Positions 63,655 through 64,000 of a DNA stretch of 64,000 nt are shown here, piece after piece; positions within the stretch are counted from its first letter, which is position 1, and each line of letters begins with the position of its first letter. The notes beneath the pieces were generated by a model that searched no databases, was not told where the DNA came from, and saw only the letters and a program-made list of their open reading frames with translations. Made by a program: the position numbers and the translations under genes. The stretch spans positions 12,545-76,544 of the forward strand of contig NZ_NUNF01000005.1 of the NCBI RefSeq assembly GCF_002585305.1, in the 5' to 3' direction. Source of the stretch: Bacillus sp. AFS037270 (GTDB taxonomy: Bacteria; Bacillota; Bacilli; Bacillales_B; DSM-18226).

Positions 63655-64000
63655 CTGTTTATTCCCCCCAATTTATATATTACAAAGTTCTTCTATAAGA
63701 ACAGTGCTCTCCTATTTTATCAGACTAATACAAAAATTGTAAATAATCAAAATTTAGTGATAAATTACTATAAAATAACAGGTATTTAATCCCAAAATAC
63801 TCAAATGAAAGCGAAATCATAGGTGTTAATTCATGTAAAAACGCCTTTAAAAGAAGCCTTTTTACCCATTTTCTTCCTTTGCATCTCTTTTTCTACTAAA
63901 TACTAATATTCCGAAACTCGAAATTTGAGTCATTTGAACTATTAATTCACACCGAGCAAGCATTCCATAGAATACGCAAATATTTTGTGCTAATAAGAGA
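63655..64000. other. AT-rich region upstream of inhA
   Basis: 346 bp to the window end. It should contain the inhA promoter. I see no open frame with a ribosome site and no recognised operator. Confidence 0.4.

Overview
The window is chromosomal DNA of a low-GC, endospore-forming Bacillaceae species (Bacillus/Neobacillus-like). Gene content and order follow the Bacillus subtilis yut-yun-yur-yus segment: lipA-lytH-yunBCDEF, then sufCDSUB, metNPQ, yusDEFG-gcvH-yusI, fadNAE and yusU with an iron-siderophore transporter. Genes are packed in short operons with strong Shine-Dalgarno sequences and many clear hairpin terminators.

Layout. (1) 1-6585: lipoate synthesis (lipA), spore peptidoglycan hydrolase LytH, and the yunB-F group. 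(2) 6859-24590: a stretch of about 17.7 kb that interrupts this conserved order between yunF and sufB. I read it as an integrated genomic island. A 13-codon copy of the sufB 3' end plus stop (6859-6900) and an old-looking terminator (6811-6845) lie on its far side. A tyrosine-integrase pseudogene lies next to the intact sufB 3' end, and TCGGCAC repeats sit near both ends. Cargo: an arabino/xylo-oligosaccharide utilisation cluster (GH43, GH51, AraC regulator, frameshifted GH43 beta-xylosidase, sugar ABC importer without ATPase, DUF624 protein), a xylO-like operator, resolvase and IS3 debris, a complete gerA-type germinant receptor operon, and a truncated SDR gene. (3) 24547-29774: sufCDSUB Fe-S assembly operon. 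(4) 30150-34600: methionine importer metNPQ and metY, each behind its own S-box (SAM) riboswitch. (5) 34666-38518: yusD, a NERD protein, a 51-bp tandem repeat array, yusE, yusF, yusG, gcvH and yusI. (6) 38686-44120: fatty-acid beta-oxidation operon fadN-fadA-fadE behind a FadR operator. (7) 44291-45182: small proteins around a dispersed MITE-like repeat. (8) 45193-50269: Fur-controlled siderophore uptake (divergent binding protein versus two permeases, ATPase, FhuF-like reductase, YusU). (9) 50493-54205: rodA, a DUF4931 protein, uppP and azoR. (10) 54351-57838: a tungstate ABC transporter (tupABC) with its own regulator. (11) 57936-64000: a YueD-type reductase, an OmpR-family two-component system with a likely autoregulatory site, and a secreted InhA-type M6 metalloprotease.

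How the genes work together. Sulfur metabolism (Met import and synthesis, SufS desulfurase, lipoyl synthase and GcvH as lipoyl carrier) is a recurring theme of the core. The island adds plant-polysaccharide sugar use and germinant sensing. Its integrase carries two frame disruptions, one removing the HxxR catalytic box, so it looks immobilised. All coordinates and frames were read by eye. Family assignments come from motif recognition, not from database searches.
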